In this document: in pieces, positions 1 to 13,600 of the stretch | Numbering within the stretch: the stretch's first letter is position 1 | Layout of the letters: every line of letters starts with the position of its first letter | NCBI GenBank assembly: GCA_958510825.1 | Contig: OY294047.1 | Location: forward strand, 3,782,001-3,846,000 | Length of the DNA: 64,000 nucleotides | Source of the DNA: Brachypterus glaber | Lineage: Eukaryota > Arthropoda > Insecta > Coleoptera > Kateretidae | Direction: 5' to 3' | Program-made: the position numbers and the translations under genes | Notes under the pieces: model-generated | What the model saw: only the letters and a program-made list of their open reading frames with translations | Told to the model about the DNA's origin: nothing | The model's database searches: none

Positions 1-435
1 CTAAACCAAACCAGGCACTCATGCCTAAAGCTATCCCATAGAAGGGATGTTCATGAGCACTTAACACGAAGTTATTTAGATTTAAATCTGCCCCAGGTCA
101 GATCCCAACTTGTTCTGGGCTCTCTTTTGTATAAAGGAGTTTCCTTATACAACAGACTTCCTGTAGACGTCAGGGAAATGACGGGGGGTAGATTTAAAAA
201 AAATATGAGCAAACTAGTCGATTTTTATATAGAGTAAAATATTTGTGATATTTAATTTAATTTTAAGATATATACAAATAATTTAATTACATATGTGTTA
301 TATAATGACATAATATAATCTGTAAATACTTCTACTACTACTTCTATGTTCTCAAATTAGAGGTGTCCCTTTGTAAGCCTTTGTAGTTTTTTGGGATGAA
401 TAAATCTGCTTATTATTATTATTATTATTATTATT
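1..435 (+). mobile_element. 3' end of a LINE retrotransposon, 5'-truncated
   Basis: The frame that stops at about 235 reads as the C-terminal tail of a LINE ORF2 protein; it contains a LYNRLP motif of the kind seen at the end of many insect LINE reverse-transcriptase ORFs. An AT-rich 3' UTR follows and ends in a (TTA)n run at about 410-435, a typical LINE tail. Its 5' part is outside the window. It lies upstream of orb in the same orientation. Clade is not assigned. Confidence 0.7.
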
Positions 436-539
436 TTGAAGTAAAATAAAATACATAAAAGTTATAATTTTTTATTAAATGAATAAAACTATATTTAAAA
501 ACTGTGAAGCTTTTATAATATTTAAAGATATAGACAATA

Positions 540-600
540 TAACAAAAGAGGCCGTCCCCTCTGTTATAATTCCAGTAGGCCGTGGCCCCGGCCCTCCAGG
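540..600. repeat. GC-rich inverted patch
   Basis: A GC-rich stretch (GAGGCCGTCCCC and GGCCCCGGCCCTCC) inside AT-rich DNA. It resembles the GC-rich hAT-like MITE at 50233-50407. Probably a MITE remnant; no ends can be set. Confidence 0.3.
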
Positions 601-699
601 ATTTGGCGCCTATGCGTTTATGTCTATATAACCTTGGAACATGAAATTTGGCATACAAGTATACTGATGTTTTGCCAAAAACAATAAGAATTTAATTTA

Positions 700-1437
700 A
701 AAGATATTAAAGAAGTGGATTAAAAAAATGAAAGTTTTTAAAAGTTTTTTTTTTGGATTTTTTTAATTTTTTTTTTAATTTTCGTTTTTCAAAAAAATAT
801 TTATTTTTATTTTTTTTTTTCAAAAATTCATCGTTTCTCGCAGGATTTTTTTTTAAATCGGATTTTTTTTTTATCTTTTTTTCGTTTTTCAAAGATTAAA
901 AAAAAAAATATTTTTTATTTTATAAAGTATTTGGAAAAATGCAATATACCATTTACTGTGAATAATATGTAATGGAATGCGTAGCATTACGTATCTTCAC
1001 GGCTTGTTTTTTACTGTAAGATATATTAAAATTGTTTTTTTTTTGCTTAATTTAAGCACAAAAAAGCAAAACATCGCGATGCATATTGAGGCCACCTGTA
1101 ATTTTATTCTACGAAGAATAAAATTAATTACTTGAACCCGTGCGATAAAGGGGTTTACGGCTAGTCTAAAATGTTCGGGGTGATAAAAAAATAATATACA
1201 TATATATTTTAAATAATTTAAATTATGAAATTTATAAAAATTTTAACTAAAATTAAAGGTTTTTTTTACGTGAACGCCTCAATTTAAATAACAAAAAAAA
1301 ACAATATTTAGAAATAATTTGTTTTAGAAAAATATCTATTCTACGTATTTACATTCTTTTTTTATTCCAGAAGATATTAAAATCATTTTTTTTGTTGCTT
1401 AAGCGCAAAAAAAAGCAAAACATCGCTGAGGCCACCT
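700..1437. repeat. poly-T/A-rich repeat with GGAATGCGTAGC module
   Basis: Long T and A runs (720-930) are followed by a module reading ATGGAATGCGTAGCATTAC and a CTTCACGGCTTGTTTTT end. Related modules occur at 48510-48555, 50008-50078 and, inverted, 52970-53030. A second motif, GCAAAACATCGC plus GAGGCCACCTGT, appears twice (1063-1100 and 1413-1438). The second copy ends where the putative orb 5' exon begins. Confidence 0.5.
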
Positions 1438-1694
1438 GTGGGGCACGTGCCGTTCCCCCAAACCGCAGTTTTCGGCCAATGGGCACGCGTGGATACTGAA
1501 CCGATTCTAAAAGAAGATTTCCGTTTCACAAAGCTTCAGACGCCCGCGAAGAGTAGCAAGCAGCGGTTTTTAGTGATTTGTGATTGTTCGAGTGTAAAAA
1601 TTAAAATTTTAAATAGAAAACAGTTGCTACATGGTAAAGAAATAAATAAGAAAACCTTCAATTCTTTTGAGATAGAATGCCTGCTCTTCAAAAA
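1438..1694 (+). CDS. orb: orb 5' exon: leader plus first 6 codons
   Basis: Putative first exon of orb. The coding part is ATG at 1677 plus five codons (MPALQK), then a good donor GTGAGT at 1695. An in-frame TGA lies three codons upstream, so the start is well bounded. The exon ends in phase 0 and fits the phase-0 acceptor at 12407, after a ten-T tract. The leader lacks repeats, unlike its surroundings; it carries CACGTG near 1443 and GGCCAATGG near 1473, consistent with a promoter or 5' UTR. A four-codon upstream ORF lies at 1631-1645. The transcription start is not visible. Linking this exon to orb rests on phase and splice sites only; a cDNA would settle it. Confidence 0.5.
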
Positions 1695-4600
1695 GTGAGT
1701 ACTTTTTTAATTTAATTCTATTTTCGTTTAAATTTTTTAAAACACAACTGCTGTATTTTCCGTATGGAAAAGTCTTGTTTTTGTGTAAATATAATTTCCT
1801 TTTTGTTTTTTTTATATCGATTTTTAGCAAGAAAAATTTTCCGGTCCGTCGGAAAATTTGTAAGCACGATAACTCGAGAACTTAATTATTATTAAGCCCT
1901 TAAGAGCTGTCAGCCAATGGGTTTTGTAAAGGTTTGTTTTTCGAAAATGTTTGGTTAATTTTTAACCCTTTTTCAAGATAAATGGGTAAAAGGGTTTGCA
2001 ACGTTTTTTTTGCATCGAAAATTCAAATAGTAGGGGAAGTCGGGGTTAACTGGGCCGCTTGTTTTCATATCGAGTTTTTGAAAAACATAGCCTTTTACTA
2101 TAGTTAGAACATATTAATACTTTAGACAAATATTATTTATATAAAAAAAGTTATTAACGATAAACCAGTTAACCCCGCTGGACCAGTTAACCCCATAGGG
2201 CAGGGTTAACTGAACGGTGTTCTTGAACGAAATAAATGATTTGATTTGATTTGACCACTGCACAGGGTTAACTGGTCTACTAACAAAAATGTATTGTATT
2301 GTAATTATTGTAGATAAAAACGATTTGAAATAAAATAAAATTTAATACTAACATAAAAATAGACAACATAATGTGTGAAATATTAGATATTCTTCAGGGT
2401 TAACTGGTCCGGGGTTAACTGGACATGGCCCAGTTAACCCCGAACTAATTAATATTGGCATAAGGGAACGTTCAAGTATTACGTAACGCAAATTGTACCA
2501 AAATTCATACACTTCACACCCCGGTTCTCGCGTTATTATAGATTATAGAGATTTCATATTTTGGCTACCCCCCCTAATAGGGGGTGTGTTAGGGGGGGTA
2601 GCCAAAATATGAAATCTCTACAGAGTTGAATAACGTGAGAACCGAGGTATAAAGTGTATGAATTTTGGTACATTTTGCGTTACGTAATACTTGAACGTTC
2701 CCTAAGTGGTCCAGTTAACCCCAAACCAGTTAACCCTGAGTGACACCACTGAATGAAATCATAAAATTTTAATACTTAATAAGATATTAGAAGGCGACAA
2801 TTATGCAGAATAATTAACAAAATACTCAATATATTAGGTAAAATATTAGTCTAGATCCTCCTATTAATAATAAAGTATTAATTAAAAAATAGAAGTTAAG
2901 GTAAATACCTACTTTTCATCGAAAAAAAAGACCTTTCTTTACTACAACTTACACGTGGACAACACAAACAATACTACTAACTAAATATCACTAGAATTTG
3001 CCCTAAGGCGCCAAAACTAATAAAAAAAGTTGATAAAATCCAGGTGGACCAGTTAACCTTGTGACCCAGTTAACCCCGACTTCCCCTATATTAAAGCACT
3101 TGTTCCATATCACGTTATTAGCGCACTATAGTACTTTAGAAAACTCGACGCAAGCGGCTTGTTTTCTAATGAAGCTGAAGTTTGCAACGTTTTTTTGCAA
3201 CGAAAATTCAAGTAGTATTTTAAGTACCAGTTTCATAACATGCGTTTTTAGCGTACGAGTACAAGTTTAGAAAATAAGCCTCTTGTGGCGATTCTTCTAA
3301 AGTACTAGTTCGCTAAAAACGTGTTATGGAATATGTGCTTTAATATACTATTTGTATTTTCGTTGCAAAAAAACGTTGCAAACTTCAGCTTTGTTTTCTA
3401 AACTTGTACTCGTGCGCTAAAAACGTATGTTATGAAACTAGTACTTTAATATACTATTTGAATTTTCGATGCAAAAAAACGTTGCAAATTTCAGCTTTAT
3501 GGTGTATTGAAGATTGAACACGATTTTTAGAGACACAGGCAAACTGACAAACGATACTATCAGCATTAACCCTATTAATAGGGTTCTACGGAACCCTAAA
3601 AAGGGTTCGTAATAACTTTATTAGAATGGTATATTATTTTGTCCGGGCTAAAATTAAATAATTTAACAAAAAGCTGAGAAAAAACTTGTTTTGAATTTAT
3701 AAATACTTCAAAAAACTTATCTTTTTAACAGAGCATTTAACGTAAATAAAGGAATGTGCTTTTTGTCGAGTTAATCTTTGGTGTAAAAAGTTTATGGAAT
3801 TTTACGCAAAAAAATAAAAATTTTACGCAACAATTAAATGTATAAATTTTGCTTATTATTTCCAGGGAGTACATAGGTTTTATTTAGTATTCAGCAGTCA
3901 TCGGCGAATTTCCAGTGCTCGCGTCGATTCTATCGTTGACGCGAGGTTTTAAATATTTATATTTTTATTTTCTTCGAAAAACACCGGTATATTTACATAT
4001 TTATAGTTAATATGTATATTCAATATTGTTGTGTGTACCAAATTAGTCGTCAAATGTTTCGATTTAGTGACCTTTCTAAAAATCTCCCTCATAATTCGGC
4101 AAAATTATTCCGTAAGCTTATGTTTCTGTGTTTATTTTCAACGTTGATGAGTCATAACTGAATTTATTCCGATTAATGCTATTCAGAACGCGTAAGGCTA
4201 AAACATGTGCGGATTTAGGGGGGGCGTGCCCCCCCCCCAGCGAGATATATTAGCATAGAAATACCTTCAAAATTATATTTTTGGTGAAAGCGCAATTTTT
4301 TTCATATGGTTGCCCCCCCTTAAAATGAAATAAATCCGCCCCTGGGCTAGAATAGTATAATACGGTATACCGTTTAAAATTTCCCAAAATCTCCAAAAAA
4401 TATCCAATAGACAAAAAATTCTTGGATACAAATGTTGTGTTTCATGGAAAACTAAGAAACTTTAAAAATTTCCCTCCGTCCCTTCGACATCACGAACTCA
4501 AAAACTAATTATCCGATCGACTCGAAATTTTCAGGAAAAATCAAGTTCTATGAGGGGAAGATCCCTATTGTTTTTGAAAATAATCCTCCACAAATCTTAA

Positions 4601-7600
4601 AAATTTATTTTTTTTAAATTTTTTGAAAAAAACATTTTTTTTTGTAACTTGATTTTTTGTTTTAATGAACCTAGGCCTAGCCGCTCCTCACATTTTTACA
4701 ACCTAAATCTTAAAGTTAAGGGTTGGTCCTAAAAAAAACGCCCCGCCTCCGAGAATTATATTATGTAAGAAGTTGCTTGACTGGACATAAAGTACACACA
4801 AAGTCTCAACCGTGAGGTAATCGCAAAAATTCTGCTGGGTGTGGGCCCGAGGACTATAAAGGTACTTCCAAATATTTGCAACTACTTCCAAATATTTTCA
4901 AGTACTTACAAATATTTGCCAGTACTTTCAAGTAGTAGCCTATATTTACTTCCAAATATATCCAAGTACTTCCAGGTATTTCGGAAGTAATTCCGAGTAT
5001 TTCTAAGTACTTCCAGTACTTTGGAAGTACCTTAGCGAAAATGTGCGCCTTCTCCCGGTGAGAATCGCACCTCGTATACGACACTACGCGTAGTGTCCCC
5101 AGCGTATTCGCGGTTTTAATTTTTAATGCAAAGCTTGTTAAAAATGTCTGGAAAGCAAAATGTTATATATTTTTGGAAGCGTTACACCGATTAATTAGGA
5201 AGAATTTTTTTACATACACTTTCATTGTTGCATATATATTTTAATAATTTATGTAAGTAATTGTTAGTTTCCTACCACTAATTAAAGAAACTACAAACTC
5301 CAATTTCAACAGCCTTATGCAATCCCTACGTTTTCTGTTCGATAATGTATTAACTTGGCTAAAATTTCCCTTGCATTCCGTATTACGCTGATCCTGAACA
5401 AAAATTTCATTTAAGTGACTTCACCGCAAACACTATAGGTTTTAAGTCTTTTTTCGACAAACCATTTTTCTTTATAAATCGATTAGGCATGCCCCTAGGA
5501 ACATTTTGGGTGAAAATTAAAAAAATATATCTGGCGCTTTTTTTTTGTATGTTTTTAACCTATAAATTCGAAATATCTAGGCTGAAGTTCTTAAAGATCC
5601 AAGAAAATATTACATGTCATTTTAAAGGTTTTTCATGTTTAATACAATGGTGATTTGTAATCAAAATTTTTTACTAGAACTCGAGATAATAGAGCACATT
5701 GTGCTCTTTGAAAGAGTTAAATTATTTTAAAATTTGTAATTTTGCAACTAGATGAAACGTTGCAAGCACCCTGTCAAAACATCGGCACTATTGTACACTA
5801 GAGCCATCTAGTTTGCAAATTTCAAACTAGGTGTTCTGTTTGATTTTAAATTCTGTATCTTTAAAACATTATATTCTAGCAAAAAACTGTATATAACATT
5901 TTTTATAGGGCTTAAAAAGAGCTTTTATTTAAAATATAATTTTTTGAAATCGGGTTATAAATAAGTGAGATATGCCAAAAAAAACCTTTTACTGCTTTAA
6001 ACGCCAATATCTCGAAAACAATGCGTTTTAGGAAAACGTTGTTTATAACATTTTTTGACCAATTTAAAATTATCTTTTATATAAGTGCTAAATTAACCAA
6101 ATACAATAATAATTGCCTTAATTATAAACAAAAAACGCTAAAAATAGGAGTTTTACCCTATTTTTACCCCCTTACCCCCAATCGTTTACCCCCAAAATCT
6201 AATCAGCTCTTCGGAATACGATAAGAAACAATATGCAAAAAACCGCAAGTCATGTAGAAATGGAGTTTACACACAGACAGACAGACGGACGCAATTTTTT
6301 TTACTGATTTCGACTCAGAATGGTCTAAAACGTCATGAAGCTGAAGTTTGCAACGTTTTTTTGCAACGAAAATTCAAATAGTATATTAAAGTACTAGTTT
6401 TATAACATACGTTTAGCGCACGAGTACAAGTTTAGAAAACAAGCCTCTTGCAGCGAGTTTTCTAAAGTACTAGTGCGCTAAAAACGTCTTATAGAATAAG
6501 TGCTTTAATATACTATTTGAATTTTCGATGCAAAAAAACGTTGCAAACTTCAGCTTCATAAAACGTCGAGAAATGTGAAAAAAACGTGGTCAAAGATTTT
6601 GACTTTTCGGCGAAGATTTGCCGATGTAAGGGCCACTTGCACCAATGATGGTTTAACTTTAAACTTGGATTAAATTGACGGCCGACCAAATAAAACGCAG
6701 CATTTTTAACTTAAACTCGGTTTGGCTGAGATAATCCCAGACAAAAAGTTGGTGCAAGTGGCCCTAAAACATCAATGTATGGGAAGATTTTTTTTTATAG
6801 TTTTTTATATAGGGGAAAGCAAGCATTCTTCTGTTGGCATCAATAATTTTTTGCAGAAACTTTTCCAGACTATTTTATATTGCACAATTGTTCGAAAACT
6901 GTATCATAGACATATCGTTTATGAGGGCTGTTATGATCACTAACCGTAAAAATGAAATGAAATTAATTAACTGTACAGCGTTTTTAAATTATCGTGTGCG
7001 AAAGATTTATATTTGATGGCTATGGATTCGAAATTACAAATACAATTGTGTACGTGTGTTTGTCGGTTAGTTTATTAGCAGTAGTCGGCGTCAACTCAGT
7101 TATGAATCATCAACGTTGAAAATAAACACAGAAACATAGGCTTACGGAATAATTTTGCCGAATTATGAGGGAAATTTTTATAAAGGTCACTAAATCGAAA
7201 CATTTGACGAACAGAAAATGCGAGAGATAAAGACATAAAAATTGAAACCATATGTTTCTCATCAAAAGTTCTCGGCTGGGATTGTTTTCGGTAAAAATCG
7301 GGGTGGGAAAAGGTTAGCGTAGCGTGGGTATACAAAATGGGGGGGGGAGCGATTAAATGTGAAAAATGTGATAGAAGAACCAATAACAGTGCCCACTGCC
7401 ACTGCCCCTGGGGGTCTTGAAAATGGTACGCCGCGTTACATGGGGTGGTCAAAAATGGTCAAATTTTGCTTTACGTAATACTTGAACGTTCTTAGTTTCC
7501 CGAACAAAACAGGCCGGGTCATACCCTCGGATGATCAACCATTTTGGTGCAATAACCGTTTAAAAACAGGCTATAACGTTTGTTTAGTTTTCATCCTGTA

Positions 7601-10600
7601 TATAGTAGATTTTGATAAGTCCCTTATGCGGACAAATATAAGGTTTTATGCGCATGACGTACTACCTGAAGTACTGGCTTCAGGCGATATTTCAGGGTAG
7701 TTTGAATGGGTTCGTAAAACAGTACGGTCCGGGTAATACGTTAAATTCGTCAAGAGCGCGATACTCACGCCACTATCGCTTCCTAAGAACAAAAATAACA
7801 ATAGTTATTCGTAATGAATCACGCTATGGAAAATACAGCCAATAAAAACATTTCGCGTAGAACGAGTTGCAAATAGGGCTTACGCCATTTCTCCGATGAA
7901 ACATCATTTTGGGCCCAAGTACAAGAAGACACCTGGAACAATAAAAAGTTCCTTTAATAAAACACCCCAGCGGGTAACAACGTTAGTAGTTTCCGAGATA
8001 TAGTCCATTAATTTTAAACGGTTTGGTCAGCCATGAAATGTTCAACCAAATCCGCGGAGACATTTTCCTCAGTAAATGTGCGGGGTCCTTTGTTTAAAAA
8101 TATAGAAATTACGAGAAAAATAGAAATATCGTGCAAAAGAATGGGGAAGAACAAATGATTCTAATATAGCGGTTTACTTAACAATATCACGGTCGAGATC
8201 ATGCATTAGGACGGGTCGGCGTTATGGTCAGCGCCCAGAAGAAAAATCACTTCTTTAGGTATAGGCCAGTCAACTAGAATCTAAGATGACGAAATACTGG
8301 TGCTAAAAAAGAATATACATTTTTTTTTAAGAAAAAAGAAACTTAAAAGTTTCCTCCCTCCATTTGAACCTCTTTTTTTGTAGTTTTTGAAAGTACACTT
8401 TTTTGAAAATTTCGTCGTAGAAATAATCTTTATTTCTTTATACAGTGCGTGTCTAAAGTCCGCCCCCTTTTATGAGGCCATAATAAAATTTTCTGAAAAT
8501 TTCACTGCCTCAAGTAGTATTTGACTGGACTATTTTACAAACCATCTAGCAAAAAAAAGCATTTTTTAAACAAACCTATTACATGTAATTTTGTGTTAAG
8601 TTATTTAGTTTGCGTATCAAGCTAATCTTTTTAAATTTTTTAAAAGCCCGCGCTAAAAACAATTGCTATAAACTCTGACGCAAACGAAAGAGCTTCTGTC
8701 AAAAGTTGATTTGTGGTTTTATTTATTTATTTATGAAAATTTATAATATTTTAATTTAAATAACTTACTGCACAAAAATTGTATTTATGTAGGGGAAGTC
8801 AGGGTTAACTGGGCTACAGGTTTAACTGGTCCATCTGGATTTTATCAAGTTTGTTTATTAGTATTGGCGCATTAGTGCAAATTCTAGCGATATTTAGTAG
8901 TATTGTTTAAAGTATTATGGCGGACCGTGTTGCCCACGTGTAAGTTGTAGTAAAGAAAGTTCATTTTTTTCGATGAAAAGTAGGTATTTACCTTAACTTT
9001 TATTTTTTAATTAATACTTTATTATTAATATGAGGATCTAGACTAATATTTTACCTAATATACTGAATATTTTGTTAATTATTCTGAATAATTGCTGCCT
9101 TCTAATATATTATTAAGTATTAAAATTTTATGATTTCATTCTGTGGTGTCACTCAGGGCTAACTGGTTCGAGGTTAACTGGGCGTGGTCAAAATCACTTA
9201 TGTCAATATTAATTAGTTCGGGGTTAATTGGGCCATGTCCAGTTAACCCCGGACCAATTAATCCTGAGATATATCTAATATTTAACATATTATGTTGTCT
9301 ATTTTTATGTTTGTGATTTTAAATCGTTTTTATTCACAATAATTACAATACAATATATTTTTGTTAGTGGACCAGTTAACCCTGAGTAGTGGTCCAGTTA
9401 ACCCTGGCCTATGGGGTTATATGGTCCAGCGGGGTTAACTGCTTTATCGTTAATAACTTTTTTATATAAATAATATTTGTCTGAAGTATTAATATGTTCT
9501 AACTATAGTAATAATCTACCTTTTGCTATAGTAAATATTTGAATATTGTTTACAGGTTTTTCAAAAACTCGATATGAAAAAAAGCTGCCCAGTTAACTCC
9601 GACTTCCCCTATATATGCACCTAGGTGTGCATGACTAGATAAAGATAAATTACTGGTAAAATTTAAATTTAATCCCTTGCGACTTTACAATCACGCTGAA
9701 AAAACTCTGGAAACATTCTAATAACATTTTGTAATCATGCTGTTACCAGAGTATTTCCAGAGTGTATTTGTGCCCTTTATCCATAACGTTCCCAGAGTAA
9801 AATCAGAGCGTTTTCGTTTGGACTTTTTTTTTTTTTTTTGAAAAAAAAAAAAAAAAAAAGTCCAAACGAAAACACTCTGAAAACATTAATTTATTATTCC
9901 ATCAATCTATTTTCTAATCATCGTACAGAGTGATATTGGTAGACTGACAGTTTCGGGCTGCTGGCCCTCTTCAGTACCAAGAGTCAACTCTGCACGCTGA
10001 TTAAGAAAACGTTTTTAGACTTTACTCGCAAAAGGAATATAGCCATTAGATTGATGTAGACTTGTGCGCCATCTATTTCTAGATGTAGACAACTACTCAT
10101 ACCTCTCCTTATCTGGAGACTTTGAATGGTGATTAGAAAATAGATTGATGGAATAATAAATTAATATTTTTATAATTTTGTTTAAAATTAAAAATTTCTG
10201 TCCTTACTAATTTTACGTCTAACCACCCGTTAGTGGTACTATGTGCTTGAGACACACAAGTCTTCAACTTGCTACCATTCAAAGTCTCCAGATAAGGAGA
10301 GGTATGAGTAGTTGTCTACATCTAGAAATAGATGGCGCACAAGTCTACATCAATCTAATGGCTATATTCCTTTTGCGAGTAAAGTCTAAAAACGTTTTCT
10401 TAATCAGCGTGCAGAGTTGACTCTTGGTACTGAAGAGGGCCAGCAGCCCGAAACTGTCAGTCTACCAATATCACTCTGTACGATGATTAGAAAATAGATT
10501 GATGGAATCTGATTCAACTCTGACAAAATGGCACAAAACCACTCTGGAAACACGTTGACAGCAGAATGTTTTCACTCTGACTCTGTTTCCAGAGTAAGTT

Positions 10601-13600
10601 GAAGGTCGCAAGGGATGTGAAAAGAGACAAAATAAGCTTATTAGTTGTTTGCATTAGCTAAGAGAAATGGAAAAGAATGGATTTACACGTCAAATTCTTA
10701 GAGGAAGGTATTTTTTCCTAAATTAACTTGCCCTTTATATTTTTAAAAATTGATCAAGAAGTCCGTGATTTTGATAATTTCACACGTGAAATTATCAGTG
10801 TAATTCGAATCTGATTGGTTGCAAGTCAAAAAATAAAGGGATTTGATTGGACTATTATAAGTTTGTAAAATAGTCAAAAAAAAAAGAATTGTAAGGAAAG
10901 TGCACTGGCCTACTAGGCTCGTGCCCGATTGTTAACATTGTACTCTTTAGGCTAATTAATAATTTATACCATAATAATTACACAAAGTGAAATAATTAAA
11001 TTTAATTTATACTCTTCTTTTGTTTTACTCCTCGCAGCTTTACAGCAGAGGAGCATTATACGACTCAAAAAAAACAAAAATGCACCAAAGTGCGTTACAT
11101 GTAATGCTAAACAACTTTTAAAAATAAAATGGCGAAACATATTTTTTTCTTACAAAAATTTAAAAATTGCTATTTTAGGGGTTGCTGAAATTGAATTTGA
11201 TAATAAAATTTATCCAACCAAACTCCGCCCCCGCGGGGGTGGAGTAAATATTTTTAATTTTTTTCAATATTTTCTTCAAAATTGGTATATAGGGGTTTTG
11301 GGATTGACGAAACTGAATCTGATATTAAAATATCTCTAATTCCTCCCCCTGAGGGGCGGGGGTAGTTTTCGTGAAATTTGGTGTATTTGAGGTTGCTTAA
11401 AGTGAATCTGATAATAAAAAGGATCTAACCCAACCTCCTGAGGGGCGGGGGTAGTTTTCGTGAAAATTTGTATATTGGACTTTTTGAGGTTGCTGAAAGT
11501 GAATCTGACAATAAAAAAAAATCTAACTCACTCCCTGCGGGGCGGGGGGTAGTTTTCGTGAAAATTGTATATTGGACTTTTTGAGGTTGCGGAAAGTGAA
11601 TCTGATAAAAAAAATTCTATAAAAAAATCTTCTCCCTGAGGGACGGGGGGAAAAAAATCTTCTCCCTGAGGGACGGGGGGTAGTTTTTTTGAAAATTGAT
11701 ATATTGTGGTTTTTGAGGTCGCTAAAACTGGATCTTATAATAATTTTTTCTAACTCCACCCCCTAAGGGGCGGGGGCTAGTATTGATATATTGGGGTTTT
11801 TGATGTCGTTAAAACCGAATCTTAATAGTTATTTATATACCAAGGGACTAAATTGGCTGTTTTAGTCCCAATGCATGTATAATATTTTAGTATTATCAAA
11901 GTTGCCGTGATTTTTTTCCCTTGGGAGAAAAACGGCAAGTTTAGTCCCGAAAATGAAAGTGTAATATTATGTTTTAGTCTTGCTCGTGCAAAAAAATTCA
12001 TTTCACGCGCAGAGGTGAAAAATGGAAAAGCTCTTTTACTGGGCAGTGTATTTTCGCCTGAGAAAGTCCTGTATTACTAAAAAATACGAAAATCCCTCTG
12101 TCGGTAATGGTGGGGTAAGCCCTTGTATTAGCGCGGGCCCCCACCTTTTAAAATAGTATCGAAATGCTAAACGTATTTTATATTTTGTAGCCCTCAAAAA
12201 CCCCATTAGCCCCACCCCCCGTTATTATTTCGGTCGGTCTGTCTCGGAAAATTAGTGACTACAATAACTCGAATAATACTTCAAAGGGCCATAGGTTCCA
12301 AAGTTCTCAGCTGGGATTGTTTGGGGGTCAAAATTATTATTTTTTTATTCATTAAAGTGTTCTTTTATTGGCGGCGGTATTTACAAAAAAAATTGTTTTT
12401 TTTTAGATTTCCAGCCCTATGGAGGAATCACTTCACCCAGTATTGGCAAGCGACATTCTTCAGAGGCATTCTATAAACTCATTATTGGACACACATGATA
12501 TTATGGCTGCAGAAAACGAAGGTAATTTTTTTCCGATTTTTTTTATTTCTAGTGATCGCAAAATCGAGATAAAACCCTATTATTATTATTATTAATAAAT
12601 AATAATTATTGAAATTTTGGTTTCCAGTATTTTAGTATGTAATTTTTCGTCCTCATGCCGTGAAATTTCACCTTCAAATGAAATTTTCTGGAAAACGGTT
12701 AATCCTACAGTATTACAAGGAGCTGGTCAAGAATGACGTCACCTTCAAGGGGCGGGGGGTGGTCAAAAGGTGACAAAAAGTGACGAAGGAAGGAGGGGGG
12801 TCCGGCTAAAAGTGATGTCACCTTAAAAAAAGGCATATTTAAAAAAAATAGTGAAAATACTTATACAATTTTTATAAAAACAATTACGACATAAAAGAGT
12901 TCAGTAAATTTTACTTTAGGTGTAGCTCAACAAAAAATCGTATTTATTTTTTCCCTATTCGTTAAAATAAGATATTTTTTTAACGCATTAATGATTTAAT
13001 TGTCAGAGGTTCTGGGCCTAAATGAAGGTTCAAAGCTTAGTTGTATACGGACCCTGTAACCAACTAAGTTTTGCTTTATTTGTTAAATTATCTATTAAGT
13101 TTGAAAGTTTAAAATTAAAATATATTAAAATTTAATTGTCTATAAAGCAGTAACTCCATTTGTCAATAGCAGCGTTTCCAAAATATAGCATTAGAGTCGC
13201 TATGCGACAAATGGAGCTACTGCTTTCTAGCTTTGTAGGGCAGTGTATACGTATAGGCATATTAATGAATGATTAAACATTATATTAAAAATTTATTTGG
13301 AACGTCCCCCAAACTTCTTCCAAAAGGTGACGTTATTTTATATTTTATAAAGTCCAAACGAAGGGGGGAGGGGGTCAAAAATTGGTTAAAAATAGGTGAC
13401 GTAATTCTTGAACAGCCTCCAAGTATGTATTTTGACCTGAGAATTAGAGTCCAAAAATAAAATTACAAAAAAGTTACAAAGAATAAAGTTTGCGACAAAA
13501 AACTGAAGGCCCTCCGTTTTGCACACCCCTGGTTAAAATAAGTACATGAAAATAACATATGCAGATAGGCCTTATTAAAAACCTCGTTGCTGTACCTCAA

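Larger units (their letters stand above)
1998..3170. mobile_element. long-TIR MITE copy broken by insertion
   Basis: Left part TTTGCAACG...AATTCAAATAG ends at 2030. The right part resumes at TATTAAAG (3089) and continues to about 3170, matching the family member at 6335-6559. The gap is filled by the TA-flanked element at 2033-3086. The uninterrupted relative reads CAAATAGTATATTAAAG, so the site can be rebuilt exactly. Confidence 0.75.

Noticed and set aside
7096..7452. 118-codon minus-strand ORF
   Set aside because: Spans an inverted repeat copy (7096-7200 matches 3895-4161) and GC-rich repeat edge; no known domain.
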